64,000 nt of DNA from Gordonia hirsuta DSM 44140 = NBRC 16056 (GTDB taxonomy: Bacteria; Actinomycetota; Actinomycetes; Mycobacteriales; Mycobacteriaceae): positions 62,001-126,000 of the forward strand of contig NZ_BANT01000002.1 of NCBI RefSeq assembly GCF_000333015.1, in the 5' to 3' direction. The first letter of the stretch is position 1. Each line of letters starts with the position of its first letter. A model generated the notes under the pieces. The model saw nothing but the letters and a program-made list of their open reading frames with translations, searched no databases and was not told the origin of the DNA. Shown piece by piece: positions 39,207 to 47,812 of this stretch. Made by a program: the position numbers and the translations under genes.

Positions 39207-40124
39207 GTGAGACGGCGCGGTCTGAGCAGACTGCTCAAAAGCTGGTCGATGCTGGCGGTGACCGGCGTGGCTCTGTCGCTGCTGACGGCGTGCACGAACG
39301 ACGAGTCCGCACTCGATGTCGCGCCCATCACCGTCCACGTCGACCGTCAACCGCAGATCGCGGCCCTGGTACCGGTCGCAATCGCCGACAGCGGCGTGCT
39401 GCGGGTGGGTACCAATCCGCCATATCAGCCCAACGAGTTCAAGGACGGTTCCGGCACCATCGTCGGATTCGACATCGACCTGATGGAGGCGATCGCCGCC
39501 GTTCTGGGGCTGACCCCGAAGTTCTACGAGGCCGCGTTCGACAAGATCATCCCGGCCATTCAGGCCGGCACGTACGACGTGGGGATCTCGTCGTTCACCG
39601 ACACCGTCGAACGGGAGAAGGAGGTCGACTTCGTCACCTACTACCGCGCCGGTGTGCAGTGGGTGCAGCGCACCGGCGACGACGTCGACCCGGACAACGC
39701 CTGCGGACTGCGTGTCGGCGTGCAGTCGACGACGGTCGAAGACACCGACGAGATCCCGGCCAAGAGCGCCGCCTGTGTCGCGGCGGGCCGACCGGCGATC
39801 AACAAGCAGAAGTTCGATGAACAGGATCAGGCGGTCACGGCGCTGTTGCTGGGCAAGATCGACGCTTTCTCGGCCGATTCGCCGGTCAGTGCCTATGCGG
39901 TGAAGAAGACCGCGAAGATCGGCGAAGACCTGGAGCTGGTCGGACCTGTCTACGACGCCGCCCCCTACGGCATTCCGTTGCCGAAGGGGTCGTCGCTCGG
40001 GCCGGCCATCCAGCAGGCCGTGCAATATCTGATCGACCACGGCTACTACTGGACCATCGCCGAACACTGGGGAGTCGAAGCAGGAATGATCCAGACCTCG
40101 ACGATCAACGGAGCCGACCGATGA
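39207..40124 (+). CDS. ABC transporter substrate-binding lipoprotein (polar amino acid type)
   Basis: 305 residues. The start shows [14 protein letters not shown], a hydrophobic core and lipobox LLTAC (Cys about 29). The mature part is a family-3 periplasmic-type binding protein: [58 protein letters not shown], and [11 protein letters not shown]. These usually bind polar amino acids or opines. Two extra cysteines (NACGL, SAACVA) could form a disulfide. GTG 39207 is the start; GGGGAAGAGGCGG lies 12 or more bases ahead. ATGA overlap couples it to the permease. Confidence 0.9.
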   Translation: MRRRGLSRLLKSWSMLAVTGVALSLLTACTNDESALDVAPITVHVDRQPQIAALVPVAIADSGVLRVGTNPPYQPNEFKDGSGTIVGFDIDLMEAIAAVLGLTPKFYEAAFDKIIPAIQAGTYDVGISSFTDTVEREKEVDFVTYYRAGVQWVQRTGDDVDPDNACGLRVGVQSTTVEDTDEIPAKSAACVAAGRPAINKQKFDEQDQAVTALLLGKIDAFSADSPVSAYAVKKTAKIGEDLELVGPVYDAAPYGIPLPKGSSLGPAIQQAVQYLIDHGYYWTIAEHWGVEAGMIQTSTINGADR

Positions 40125-41044
40125 ACCCCTCGCCGCCGGAGCCGCAGACGCCGCCGGAATCGATCAAGGCCGTACCGCTGCGCCATCCGGGTCAGTGGCT
40201 CGCAGCGGTGATCATCCTCGTCCTGGTGGGTCTGCTGATCTACGGTGCCGCCACCAATCCGGCATACAAGTGGGCCACCTACGGCCGGTACCTGTTCGAC
40301 ACGCGGATCATCGAAGCAGCCGGCTGGACCCTGGCGCTGACCGTCTGCGCGATGCTCCTGGGCGTGGTCCTGGGGGTCCTCCTGGCGGTGATGCGCCTGT
40401 CGCCGAATCCCGTGCTGCGGGCGGTGGCGTGGGTCTATCTGTGGGTCTTTCGCGGCACACCGGTCTACGTCCAGTTGGTGCTGTGGGGTCTGTTCGGGTC
40501 CATCTACAAGCAGATCGACCTGGGGATCCCGTTCGGACCGCAGTTCTTCCACCTCGATGTGCAGGCGATCAACGCCGCCTTCCTGTTCGCGGTGATCGGC
40601 CTGGGCCTCAACGAAGCCGCGTACATGGCCGAGATCGTCCGGGCCGGTATCTCCTCGGTGCACGAGGGCCAACTCGAGGCGTCGGTGGCGCTGGGGATGA
40701 CCTGGTCGCAGACCATGCGCCGGGTCGTCCTGCCGCAGGCGATGCGGGTGATCATCCCGCCGACCGGCAACGAGTTGATCTCCATGCTGAAGACCACCTC
40801 GCTGGTCACGGCGATCCCGTTCTCGCTGGAGCTGTACGGCCGGTCACGGGACATCTCCAGCGTCAACTTCCAGCCCATTCCGCTGCTGCTGGTCGCCTCC
40901 ACCTGGTACCTGGCGGTCACTTCGATTCTGATGGTCGGCCAGCACTATCTGGAGAAGCACTACTCCAAGGGCGCCAGTCGCATCCTCAGCGACCGGCAGC
41001 TCGAGGAACTGGCGCAGGCCGAAACCCTGGAAGGTGGCCGATGA
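40121..41044 (+). CDS. ABC transporter permease (polar amino acid type)
   Basis: 307 residues, with an N-terminal Pro-rich cytoplasmic part, a first helix at about 27-45, then the usual permease core of about five helices. Visible motifs are [41 protein letters not shown] (the EAA loop, which contacts the ATPase) and [17 protein letters not shown]. The core is of the HisMQ/GlnP kind. The wide substrate class is polar amino acids. ATG 40121 overlaps the binding-protein stop; its stop overlaps the ATPase ATG. Confidence 0.93.
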   Translation: MNPSPPEPQTPPESIKAVPLRHPGQWLAAVIILVLVGLLIYGAATNPAYKWATYGRYLFDTRIIEAAGWTLALTVCAMLLGVVLGVLLAVMRLSPNPVLRAVAWVYLWVFRGTPVYVQLVLWGLFGSIYKQIDLGIPFGPQFFHLDVQAINAAFLFAVIGLGLNEAAYMAEIVRAGISSVHEGQLEASVALGMTWSQTMRRVVLPQAMRVIIPPTGNELISMLKTTSLVTAIPFSLELYGRSRDISSVNFQPIPLLLVASTWYLAVTSILMVGQHYLEKHYSKGASRILSDRQLEELAQAETLEGGR

Positions 41045-41823
41045 GCACGGCACAGTCCGGCGTGACGCCGATGGTGCAGGCCGAGGGCGTCTGCAAGAGT
41101 TTCGGTGCGCTGCCGGTGCTCAAGGGGATTTCGCTTCAGGTCCAGCCCGGCGAGGTGACCTGCCTGATCGGTCCGTCCGGCTCGGGGAAGTCGACCTTCC
41201 TGCGCTGCGTCAACCACCTGGAGAAGATCAATGCGGGCCGATTGCGGGTCGACGGAGAGCTGATCGGCTATCGCGAGCGCGGCGGCAGACTTTACGAGAT
41301 GAGCCCGCGCGATGCCGCCAAACAGCGCCGCGAGATCGGCATGGTGTTTCAGCACTTCAACCTGTTCCCGCATCGGACCGTGCTGGCCAATGTGATCGAG
41401 GCGCCGATGCTGGTCAAGGGGCAGAGTCGCGACCAGGCCGTGGCGCGAGCGCAGGAGCTGCTGGCCAAGGTCGGGCTGGCGAACAAGGCCGACGCCTATC
41501 CGGCACAGCTGTCCGGCGGCCAGCAGCAGCGAGTGGCGATCGCCCGGGCTCTGGCCATGGAACCGAAGCTGATGCTCTTCGACGAACCGACGTCGGCACT
41601 GGATCCGGAACTGGTCGGCGATGTTCTGGCAGTGATGCAGGATCTGGCTCAGGCCGGTATGACCATGGTGGTGGTGACCCACGAGATGGGGTTCGCGCGC
41701 GAAGTCGCCGATCAGCTGGTCTTCATGGCCGACGGGGTGGTGGTGGAGAAGGGCGATCCGCGGGAGATGCTGACCGATCCGCAGCATGAGCGCACTCAGG
41801 CGTTTCTGTCGAAGCTGCTGTGA
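41041..41823 (+). CDS. ABC transporter ATP-binding protein (polar amino acid type)
   Basis: 260 residues: Walker [11 protein letters not shown]-loop region [17 protein letters not shown], signature [15 protein letters not shown], Walker [17 protein letters not shown], and H-loop [13 protein letters not shown]. The pattern is that of the GlnQ/HisP class. The extra [14 protein letters not shown] insertion before the Q-loop is common to actinobacterial members. It energises the adjacent permease. ATG 41041 overlaps the permease stop. The operon ends before an inverted repeat at 41886-41915. Confidence 0.95.
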   Translation: MSTAQSGVTPMVQAEGVCKSFGALPVLKGISLQVQPGEVTCLIGPSGSGKSTFLRCVNHLEKINAGRLRVDGELIGYRERGGRLYEMSPRDAAKQRREIGMVFQHFNLFPHRTVLANVIEAPMLVKGQSRDQAVARAQELLAKVGLANKADAYPAQLSGGQQQRVAIARALAMEPKLMLFDEPTSALDPELVGDVLAVMQDLAQAGMTMVVVTHEMGFAREVADQLVFMADGVVVEKGDPREMLTDPQHERTQAFLSKLL

Positions 41824-41885
41824 ACTCGGGCGGCGAAGACTTGGTGCTCGGTTCTCGACCGTGGCGGTCGGAAACGGAGGTCAAG

Positions 41886-41915
41886 TCTGCCGACCCGGCC
41901 GTGCGCGTCGGCAGA
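41886..41915. terminator. Hairpin between convergent genes
   Basis: TCTGCCGAC (41886-41894) and GTCGGCAGA (41907-41915) form a perfect 9-bp stem with a 12-base GC-rich loop, between the ABC operon and the leftward DUF1990 gene. No T tract. Confidence 0.55.
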
Positions 41916-41967
41916 GTCTCGATCCTGTAGAGATTCGGTCCTGCCGAAGGGGCAGTCGTGCCGAGGG

Positions 41968-42516
41968 TCAGTCCTGCAGGGACCGGGTGTACCGCTCGGT
42001 GATGCGGTCCTGAACGTGCGCAGCGACCGGAGCCGCCACCCGGGCTGCGATGCTGTGCGGGCGAGAGAACCCGGACAAGGCGAACCAGACCGCACCAGCG
42101 TCGTCGAGGGTCACCGAGAAGTGCTCCTCACCTGCTTCCGGATGTCCGGGCAGCGTCCCGTAGGAGAACGCCACATGGGCGGGGGAGTCGTCGATCATGA
42201 CCACCCGCACCGGTCCGCCGATCTGCAACGGTCCGAGACCGATCCCCACGATCGCCACCACCCCGGTGTCGATCCGGGGCGCCGAGGCTCTCACCCGGAC
42301 GCCGGAACGCAGCTGCACCTGCCAGGTCAGCAAGGCTTCGCGTGCGAGCGCGAAGGCGGCGTCACCGCGGCCGAGTTCGGTTCGGCGGCGCAACGAGCGA
42401 TAACCGTCCGGCAGATGGTCCCGGGCGGAGGCGCCCACATCCGGATATGTCCAGGGCGCGGCGGCCAGGGTGCGCGCCTGCGCGGGAATGAGGAGGCTCA
42501 GGCCGGCGTTCTTCAT
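41968..42516 (-). CDS. DUF1990 family protein
   Basis: 182 residues with the DUF1990 pattern: TYPDVGAS near the start, LPDGYRSLRRRTELGRGDAAFALAREALLTWQVQ, a VVAIVGIGLGPLQIGGPVRVV strand pair, and FSYGTLPGHPEAGEEHFSV, with a FSRPHSIAARVAAPVA end. Family members are small proteins of unknown biochemical function. ATG 42516 lies 20 bases after the stop of the upstream methyltransferase, so the two are probably one transcript. No signal peptide or membrane segment. Confidence 0.8.
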   Translation of the reverse strand: MKNAGLSLLIPAQARTLAAAPWTYPDVGASARDHLPDGYRSLRRRTELGRGDAAFALAREALLTWQVQLRSGVRVRASAPRIDTGVVAIVGIGLGPLQIGGPVRVVMIDDSPAHVAFSYGTLPGHPEAGEEHFSVTLDDAGAVWFALSGFSRPHSIAARVAAPVAAHVQDRITERYTRSLQD

Positions 42517-42536
42517 CGTCGTTGGCGACCCGGTCG

Positions 42537-43370
42537 TCAGGCGGCGCCGGCCGGCTTACGGGTCACGAAGATCGCCGTACCGGGGAACAGGGCACCCCGC
42601 AGCGGAGACCACTGTCCCCACTCGGCGTCCAGGTCGTCGGGCCACTCCGGCTCGACCACATCCTCGACCACCAGTCCGGCGGCGACGATCTCCCGGATAC
42701 GGTCGCCCATCGTGCGGTGATGCTCCACGTAGGTGACGTTTCCGTCGGCGTCGGTCTCCGAATAGGGCGTGCGGTTGAAGTACGACAGCTGCACCAGCAG
42801 GCCCTCCGGCCCCGGATCGTCCAGAAACATCCAGCGCATCGGATGGTTGGTGGCGAACACCCAGCGTCCACCGGGGCGCAGGACCCGAGACGCCTCGCGC
42901 ATCAACTGCGCCGAATCGGCGACGAAGGGGACTGCACCGAACGCGGAGGTCACCAGATCGAAGGAGGCGTCGGCGAACGGCAGCTGCTCGGCCCCGGCCA
43001 GCACCAGCGGTACCGGACGGGCGTCGGCGCGCATCGCCTCGACGGCGTGGGTGAGCATGCCGGCGGAGACGTCCAGGCCGACCACGCGGGCTCCGCGTGC
43101 GGTCATCCAGCGGGCGCACGGTGCTGCGCCACAGCCGATCTCGAGAACATCGAGTCCGGAGACATCGCCCAGCAGACCGGCCTCCTCCTCCCGGAGCCGC
43201 TCGGGGCCCCAGACGAAATCGCCGCCGGCCACATCGTTGCCCAGAAACGACCCGTGTTCGGCCTGATAGTCGTCGGCCTGGCCGTCCCACCAGGAGCGGC
43301 TGGCCGATTCGCTGGTCGCCGAATCGATATCGCCGAGAACGCGCGGCGGTCGCGGAGAGTCCGGAGCCAT
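42537..43370 (-). CDS. SAM-dependent class I methyltransferase
   Basis: 277 residues with a Rossmann methyltransferase core: motif I VLEIGCGAAPCARWM, GLDVSAGMLTHA, motif II LPFADASFDLVTSAFGAV and motif III LMREASRVLRPGGRWVFATNHPM. N-terminal sequence SWWDGQADDYQAEHGSFLGN is typical of a group of actinobacterial small-molecule methyltransferases. Acceptor unknown. ATG 43370 is supported by a minus-10 TAGACT (43383 to 43378, minus strand) seven bases ahead, a leaderless start. It heads a two-gene unit with DUF1990 and is divergent from rpsA. Confidence 0.85.
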   Translation of the reverse strand: MAPDSPRPPRVLGDIDSATSESASRSWWDGQADDYQAEHGSFLGNDVAGGDFVWGPERLREEEAGLLGDVSGLDVLEIGCGAAPCARWMTARGARVVGLDVSAGMLTHAVEAMRADARPVPLVLAGAEQLPFADASFDLVTSAFGAVPFVADSAQLMREASRVLRPGGRWVFATNHPMRWMFLDDPGPEGLLVQLSYFNRTPYSETDADGNVTYVEHHRTMGDRIREIVAAGLVVEDVVEPEWPDDLDAEWGQWSPLRGALFPGTAIFVTRKPAGAA

Positions 43371-43377
43371 GACGCTC

Positions 43378-43383
43378 AGTCTA
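43378..43383 (-). promoter_or_regulatory. Minus-10 box of the methyltransferase gene (leaderless)
   Basis: Minus-strand TAGACT seven bases before ATG 43370. Confidence 0.5.
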
Positions 43384-43423
43384 GGTGCCCCCGGCCGGCG
43401 GCTGGGCTCACGCAGAGGGTCAT

Positions 43424-43453
43424 TTGTGCAGTACAGGCGCGGGAGAGTAGCCT
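43424..43453 (+). promoter_or_regulatory. rpsA promoter
   Basis: TTGTGC (43424-43429) and TAGCCT (43448-43453) are spaced by 18 bases and followed by a leader of about 130 bases before rpsA. The leader may serve control of ribosomal protein synthesis; no defined structure was worked out. Confidence 0.55.
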
Positions 43454-43590
43454 GTGGGGTGCGTGTCTTCGCGCGCGTGTCCGTCCGTGTTCGCACGGCG
43501 GTTCAATCAATCGGAGAAACGGGCTCTACCTGCATGGTCGTGCCCGTGGACCCGTCAACTACTACATACCTGTCCGGAGCAACTCAACAC

Positions 43591-45066
43591 ATGTCGTCCC
43601 CTACGATCACCTCGCCGCAAGTAGCCGTCAACGATATCGGCTCGGCTGAGGACTTCCTCGCCGCCATCGACTCCACGATCAAGTACTTCAACGATGGCGA
43701 CATCGTCGAAGGCACGATCGTCAAGGTCGATCGCGACGAGGTTCTGCTGGACATCGGCTACAAGACCGAGGGCGTCATCCCCTCGCGCGAGCTGTCCATC
43801 AAGCACGATGTCGATCCGAGCGAGGTTGTCTCGGTCGGCGACGAGGTCGAAGCCCTGGTCCTCACCAAAGAGGACAAGGAAGGCCGCCTGATCCTGTCGA
43901 AGAAGCGCGCTCAGTACGAGCGTGCCTGGGGCACTATCGAGGAGCTCAAGGAGCGTGACGAGGCCGTCAAGGGCACCGTCATCGAGGTCGTCAAGGGCGG
44001 CCTGATCCTGGACATCGGCCTGCGCGGCTTCCTCCCGGCGTCGCTGGTGGAGATGCGTCGTGTCCGCGACCTGCAGCCGTACATCGGCAAGGAGGTCGAG
44101 GCCAAGATCATCGAGCTCGACAAGAACCGCAACAACGTGGTCCTGTCGCGTCGCGCCTGGCTCGAGCAGACCCAGTCCGAGGTCCGCAGCGAGTTCCTCA
44201 ACAAGCTCGGCAAGGGCCAGGTCCGCAAGGGCGTCGTGTCCTCGATCGTCAACTTCGGCGCCTTCGTCGATCTCGGCGGCGTCGACGGTCTGGTGCACGT
44301 CTCGGAGCTGTCCTGGAAGCACATCGACCACCCGTCCGAGGTCGTGGCCGTGGGCGACGAGGTCACCGTCGAGGTCCTGGACGTCGATATGGACCGCGAG
44401 CGCGTCTCGCTGTCGCTGAAGGCGACCCAGGAAGACCCGTGGCGTCAGTTCGCCCGCACCCACGCGATCGGTCAGATCGTGCCGGGCAAGGTCACCAAGC
44501 TGGTGCCGTTCGGTGCGTTCGTCCGCGTCGAGGAGGGCATCGAGGGCCTGGTGCACATCTCCGAGCTGGCCGAGCGCCACGTCGAGGTGCCCGACCAGGT
44601 CGTGTCCGTCAACGACGATGCGATGGTCAAGGTCATCGACATCGACCTGGAGCGTCGCCGCATCTCGCTGTCGCTGAAGCAGGCCAACGAGGACTACACC
44701 GAGGAGTTCGATCCCTCGAAGTACGGGATGGCCGACAGCTACGACGAGGCCGGCAACTACATCTTCCCGGAGGGCTTCGACGCCGAGACCAACGAATGGC
44801 TCGAGGGCTTCGACGCTCAGCGTGAGGAGTGGGAAGGCCGTTACGCCGAGGCCGAGCGCCGCCACAAGATGCACACCGCTCAGATGGAGAAGTTCGCTGC
44901 GGCGGCCGCCGAGGCCGACGCCGCCGGTGACTACTCCAGCTCCAGCGAGAGTGCGTCCGGTGGCTCGTCGAGCTCGTCGTCGAGCGGTTCCGCGCCGGCC
45001 GGTGGTTCGCTGGCCAGCGACGAGCAGCTCGCCGCCCTGCGCGAGAAGCTGACCGGCGGCAACTGA
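43591..45066 (+). CDS. rpsA: 30S ribosomal protein S1
   Basis: S1 binds mRNA and helps initiation. 491 residues with four S1 RNA-binding repeats: about 35-105 (GDIVEGTIVKVDRDEVLLDIGYKTEG), 122-188, 210-280 (GQVRKGVVSSIVNFGAFVDLGG) and 295-365. They are followed by a helical, acidic stretch (DAETNEWLEGFDAQREEW) and a Ser-rich low-complexity region (SSSSESASGGSSSSSSS), then a short conserved end LAALREKLTGGN. ATG 43591 gives the usual N-terminus; a start at 43534 would add 19 residues. The codon choice is clearly that of a highly expressed gene. A strong terminator follows. Confidence 0.97.
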   Translation: MSSPTITSPQVAVNDIGSAEDFLAAIDSTIKYFNDGDIVEGTIVKVDRDEVLLDIGYKTEGVIPSRELSIKHDVDPSEVVSVGDEVEALVLTKEDKEGRLILSKKRAQYERAWGTIEELKERDEAVKGTVIEVVKGGLILDIGLRGFLPASLVEMRRVRDLQPYIGKEVEAKIIELDKNRNNVVLSRRAWLEQTQSEVRSEFLNKLGKGQVRKGVVSSIVNFGAFVDLGGVDGLVHVSELSWKHIDHPSEVVAVGDEVTVEVLDVDMDRERVSLSLKATQEDPWRQFARTHAIGQIVPGKVTKLVPFGAFVRVEEGIEGLVHISELAERHVEVPDQVVSVNDDAMVKVIDIDLERRRISLSLKQANEDYTEEFDPSKYGMADSYDEAGNYIFPEGFDAETNEWLEGFDAQREEWEGRYAEAERRHKMHTAQMEKFAAAAAEADAAGDYSSSSESASGGSSSSSSSGSAPAGGSLASDEQLAALREKLTGGN

Positions 45067-45097
45067 GTCTGACTCACCACTGAGCAGCTAGCAGTAC

Positions 45098-45134
45098 AAG
45101 ACCCCCGATCCTCCTAGAAGGATCGGGGGTCTTT
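45098..45134 (+). terminator. Strong intrinsic terminator of rpsA
   Basis: AAGACCCCCGATCC and GGATCGGGGGTCTTT form a 12-bp or longer GC-rich stem with a short loop and end in TTT. It is the best Rho-independent terminator of the window. Confidence 0.9.
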
Positions 45135-45170
45135 GCTGTCTGGACCGTCCGGCGCCGGACCGGCGCGACT

Positions 45171-46112
45171 CTACTGGTCGACGAGGATCCGTACCCGGGC
45201 CGGACGGCCCGGATCGGCGGCGACGTGCACGCGGCCGGATTCACCGGGCAAAGGTGCGAAACCGTTGGCCGACAACACCTCTGCTGCGGCCTGGGCAGCC
45301 GCCTCGTCGGCGACGATCACATCCAGATCGAGCACCGGGACCACCGGCGGACCGGAGGCGCCGTCGGCGGTCGGGCCGACGTGGGCGATGGCGACCGCAC
45401 CGGCACCCAGCAGTGCCCACAGCCGATTCACCAGGCGGGCACCGACCGCACCCCACGCCGGATCCACCTCGACCGGGATCGTCGGCAGCTCGGGGCTGGT
45501 GCCGGCGCTGTGGTGATCGCGCAGGGGGACGATCCGCTCATTCCATACCGTCAGCGCTTGTGCGGCGAGTTCCTCGGGCGTGCCGGAGTTGTCCAGCCAG
45601 ATGTCGGCGACGGCCCGGCGCTGCTCGTCGCTGGCCTGGGCATCGATGCGCTGGCGGGCATCGGCGGGGTCCATGCCGCGCCGATTCACCAGCCGGTCGA
45701 AGCGCAGGTCGGCGGGGGTATGGACGACGATCACCGCGTCGTACAGGGGTGCCAGACTGCCCTCGACCAACAGCGGGACGTCGTGCAGGATCACCGCGTC
45801 GGCCGGTGCCGCGGCGATCAGCTCTGCGGTGCGGGCACCGATCAGCGGATGGGTGATCGAATTCAGTTTCTGGGTGCTCTGGGCGTCGGCGAACGCGCGA
45901 GTCGCCAGTGCCGCGCGGTCGAGAGCACCTTCGTCATCGAGGATCTCGCTGCCGAAGGCCTCCACCAGCGCGGCCAATCCCTCAGTCCCGGGCTCGACGA
46001 CCTCGCGGGCGATGCGGTCGGCGTCGATGTGATAGGCCCCGTGCGCTACGAAGGTCTTCGCCACGGTCGATTTTCCGGCGCCGATACCGCCGGTCAGTCC
46101 CACTCGAATCAT
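45171..46112 (-). CDS. coaE: Dephospho-CoA kinase with short GrpB-like C-terminal part
   Basis: CoaE phosphorylates dephospho-CoA, the last step of CoA synthesis. Residues 1-200 are the kinase: P-loop GGIGAGKS (8-15), HIDADRIAREVVEPGT, LNSITHPLI, HDVPLLVEG and RRGMDPADARQRI. A C-terminal region of about 100 residues follows, with WGAVGARLVNRL and IAHVGPTADGASGPPVVPVLDLDVIV, a shortened, altered form of the UPF0157/GrpB domain fused to mycobacterial CoaE (there about 200 residues). ATG 46112 is chosen; upstream in-frame residues are not family-like. It follows iclR on the same strand, after a gap with a tandem repeat. Confidence 0.93.
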   Translation of the reverse strand: MIRVGLTGGIGAGKSTVAKTFVAHGAYHIDADRIAREVVEPGTEGLAALVEAFGSEILDDEGALDRAALATRAFADAQSTQKLNSITHPLIGARTAELIAAAPADAVILHDVPLLVEGSLAPLYDAVIVVHTPADLRFDRLVNRRGMDPADARQRIDAQASDEQRRAVADIWLDNSGTPEELAAQALTVWNERIVPLRDHHSAGTSPELPTIPVEVDPAWGAVGARLVNRLWALLGAGAVAIAHVGPTADGASGPPVVPVLDLDVIVADEAAAQAAAEVLSANGFAPLPGESGRVHVAADPGRPARVRILVDQ

Positions 46113-46137
46113 GACTGCCAGTGTGACAGGTCGGCGA

Positions 46138-46196
46138 TTCACAGGCGGAGACCTTCACAGGCGGAGACGTTCACAGGCGGAGACGTTCACGGGCGG
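46138..46196. repeat. 16-bp tandem repeat between coaE and the IclR gene
   Basis: Three copies of TTCACAGGCGGAGAC[C/G] at 46138-46153, 46154-46169 and 46170-46185, with a fourth diverged partial copy to 46196. It spans the coaE-IclR gap and overlaps the end of the IclR gene, whose TGA lies at 46187-46189. Copy number may vary between strains. Confidence 0.85.
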
Positions 46197-46936
46197 CGGC
46201 GGTTGAGTGTCGCGGCGATCCCGGCGGCGGCGGCCCGCACCGCGTCGACGTGCTGCTGCGGACGGAAGCGGTGCACCGGACCGGTCACACTGATCGCCGC
46301 AATGAGCTCGTTGGAGTCCACATCCAGGACCGGCGCGGCCACACACGCGATCCCCGGAGTGGATTCCTCGAACTCGAACGCGACCCCCTTCTCCCGGACC
46401 GTATCCAGCGCGCGGGACAGGATACCGGGGGCCGCGATGGTCTTCGGAGTGCGTCGCGGCAGCGGGCCGGCCAGCACCCGCTCGCGCGTGGCGGTGCTGC
46501 CGTGAGCCAGCAGGGCCTTGCCGATCCCGGTGCAGTGCAACGGCATCCGGCCGCCGGTGCGCGAAGGTGCGCTGGCCTGGCGGTGCCCGCCGATCTTGGT
46601 CAGATAGAGCACCTCGCTGCCGTCAAGCACCCCCAGGTGCACGCTTTCGCGGCTGCGTTCGTACAGATCCTGCAGAAAGGGCATGGCGATCTCCAGCAGA
46701 CCGCGTTCGGCGGAGGCACGCATACCCAGCTCGAATAGCCCGCCGGAGAGCCGGTAGCCGTCGGGGGTGCGGTCGAGCAGCCGGGCCGTGACGAGCTCGC
46801 CGCAGAGCCGGTGCGCGGTGGCCTTGTGCAGTCCGGTCCGGCGGACCAATTCGGCCAGCGGCAGATCCGCATCGTCGGCGGCGAAGGCATGCAGGATCGC
46901 CATCACCTTGCCGATCACCGTATCAGGGACGCTCAC
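46187..46936 (-). CDS. IclR-family transcriptional regulator
   Basis: 249 residues: N-terminal winged helix (LAELVRRTGLHKATAHRLCGELV) at about 25-65 and a C-terminal effector domain with GRMPLHCTGIGKALLA, FEESTPGIACVAAPVLD and AISVTGPV. IclR proteins of this type sense aromatic catabolites. It is divergent from the hydroxypentadienoate operon, which it probably controls. GTG 46936 is chosen because a minus-10 (TACGCT, minus strand, 46948 to 46943) ends six bases before it; this box lies inside a perfect palindrome, so autoregulation is likely. The gene ends in the tandem repeat ahead of coaE. Confidence 0.9.
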   Translation of the reverse strand: MSVPDTVIGKVMAILHAFAADDADLPLAELVRRTGLHKATAHRLCGELVTARLLDRTPDGYRLSGGLFELGMRASAERGLLEIAMPFLQDLYERSRESVHLGVLDGSEVLYLTKIGGHRQASAPSRTGGRMPLHCTGIGKALLAHGSTATRERVLAGPLPRRTPKTIAAPGILSRALDTVREKGVAFEFEESTPGIACVAAPVLDVDSNELIAAISVTGPVHRFRPQQHVDAVRAAAAGIAATLNRRRP

Positions 46937-46940
46937 CCGG

Positions 46941-46955
46941 TCAGCGTATCGCTGA
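46941..46955. promoter_or_regulatory. IclR operator candidate
   Basis: TCAGCG-TAT-CGCTGA, a perfect 15-bp inverted repeat that includes the minus-10 of the IclR gene and lies 51 bases before the divergent hydratase. The position suits joint control of both directions. Confidence 0.6.
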
Positions 46956-47005
46956 GCGAGACGAACTGCTTCCGAAGGGGTGAGTGTGCGGGTGACGATG
47001 GTGGC

Positions 47006-47803
47006 ATGATCACCGATCTCGACAGCGACATCGCCGAGGCTCAGGCGGCGGCCCGGCTGCTCACCGCCCTGCAGACCCGCACCGCCTGCACCCCGGTGCG
47101 CGATCTCATCGGCCCGACCGACCTGGCGGCCGCCTACCGCGTCCAAGAACGCATCAGCGGTGGCCGCATCGCCGCCGGCGCCACCGTCGTCGGCCGCAAG
47201 ATCGGTTTGACCAGCAAAGCGGTCCAGGAACAGATGGGGGTCGATCAGCCCGACTTCGGAGTGCTCTTCGACGATATGGCCTATGCGCACGAGCGGACCG
47301 TGCCCATCGAGCGGCTGCTGCAACCCAAGGCCGAAGCCGAGGTGGCCTTCGTCCTGAAGGCCGATCTAATCGACGGGCCCCTCGACCTGGAACAGATCCG
47401 GGCGGCCGTCGGCTATGGGGTCGCTGCCCTGGAGGTCTGCGACAGCCGTATCGACGGCTGGGACATCGCCTTCGCCGACACCGTCGCCGACAATGCCTCC
47501 TCGGGCGTCTACGTGCTGGGCACCGAGCACAAGACCCTCGAGGAGTTCAGCCCGGTCGAGGTGGGGATGAGCATGACTATCAACGGCGAGCAGGTGTCCA
47601 CCGGCACCGGTGCGGCCTGTCTGGGCGATCCGCTGAACGCCGTTGCCTGGCTGGCCCGGGCGGCCCGCGACTTCGGGGATCCGCTGCGCGCCGGACAGCT
47701 GGTGCTGTCCGGCGCGCTGGGCCCCATGGCCCCGATCGCCGCCGGCGACGAGGTGACCGTACAGATCAGCGGACTGGGGACGGTCCGCGCCCGATTCGAA
47801 TAG
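47006..47803 (+). CDS. 2-hydroxypenta-2,4-dienoate hydratase
   Basis: 265 residues of the MhpD/BphH/HsaE family: TPVRDLIGPTDLAAAYRVQE, VGRKIGLTSKAVQEQMGVDQPDFG, a metal-binding EAEVAFVLK, and SGALGPMAPIAAGDEV. It adds water to 2-hydroxypentadienoate, giving 4-hydroxy-2-oxovalerate after ring meta-cleavage. ATG 47006 is the start; the gene faces the IclR gene. Genes for the next two steps follow directly. It could equally serve steroid (HsaE) or monoaromatic degradation; no ring-cleavage gene is in the window. Confidence 0.92.
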   Translation: MITDLDSDIAEAQAAARLLTALQTRTACTPVRDLIGPTDLAAAYRVQERISGGRIAAGATVVGRKIGLTSKAVQEQMGVDQPDFGVLFDDMAYAHERTVPIERLLQPKAEAEVAFVLKADLIDGPLDLEQIRAAVGYGVAALEVCDSRIDGWDIAFADTVADNASSGVYVLGTEHKTLEEFSPVEVGMSMTINGEQVSTGTGAACLGDPLNAVAWLARAARDFGDPLRAGQLVLSGALGPMAPIAAGDEVTVQISGLGTVRARFE

Positions 47804-47812
47804 GGAACAGCA

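Noticed and set aside
46138-46196. CRISPR array at the 16-bp repeats
   Set aside because: The units are directly adjacent without spacers, are too short and there are no cas genes.
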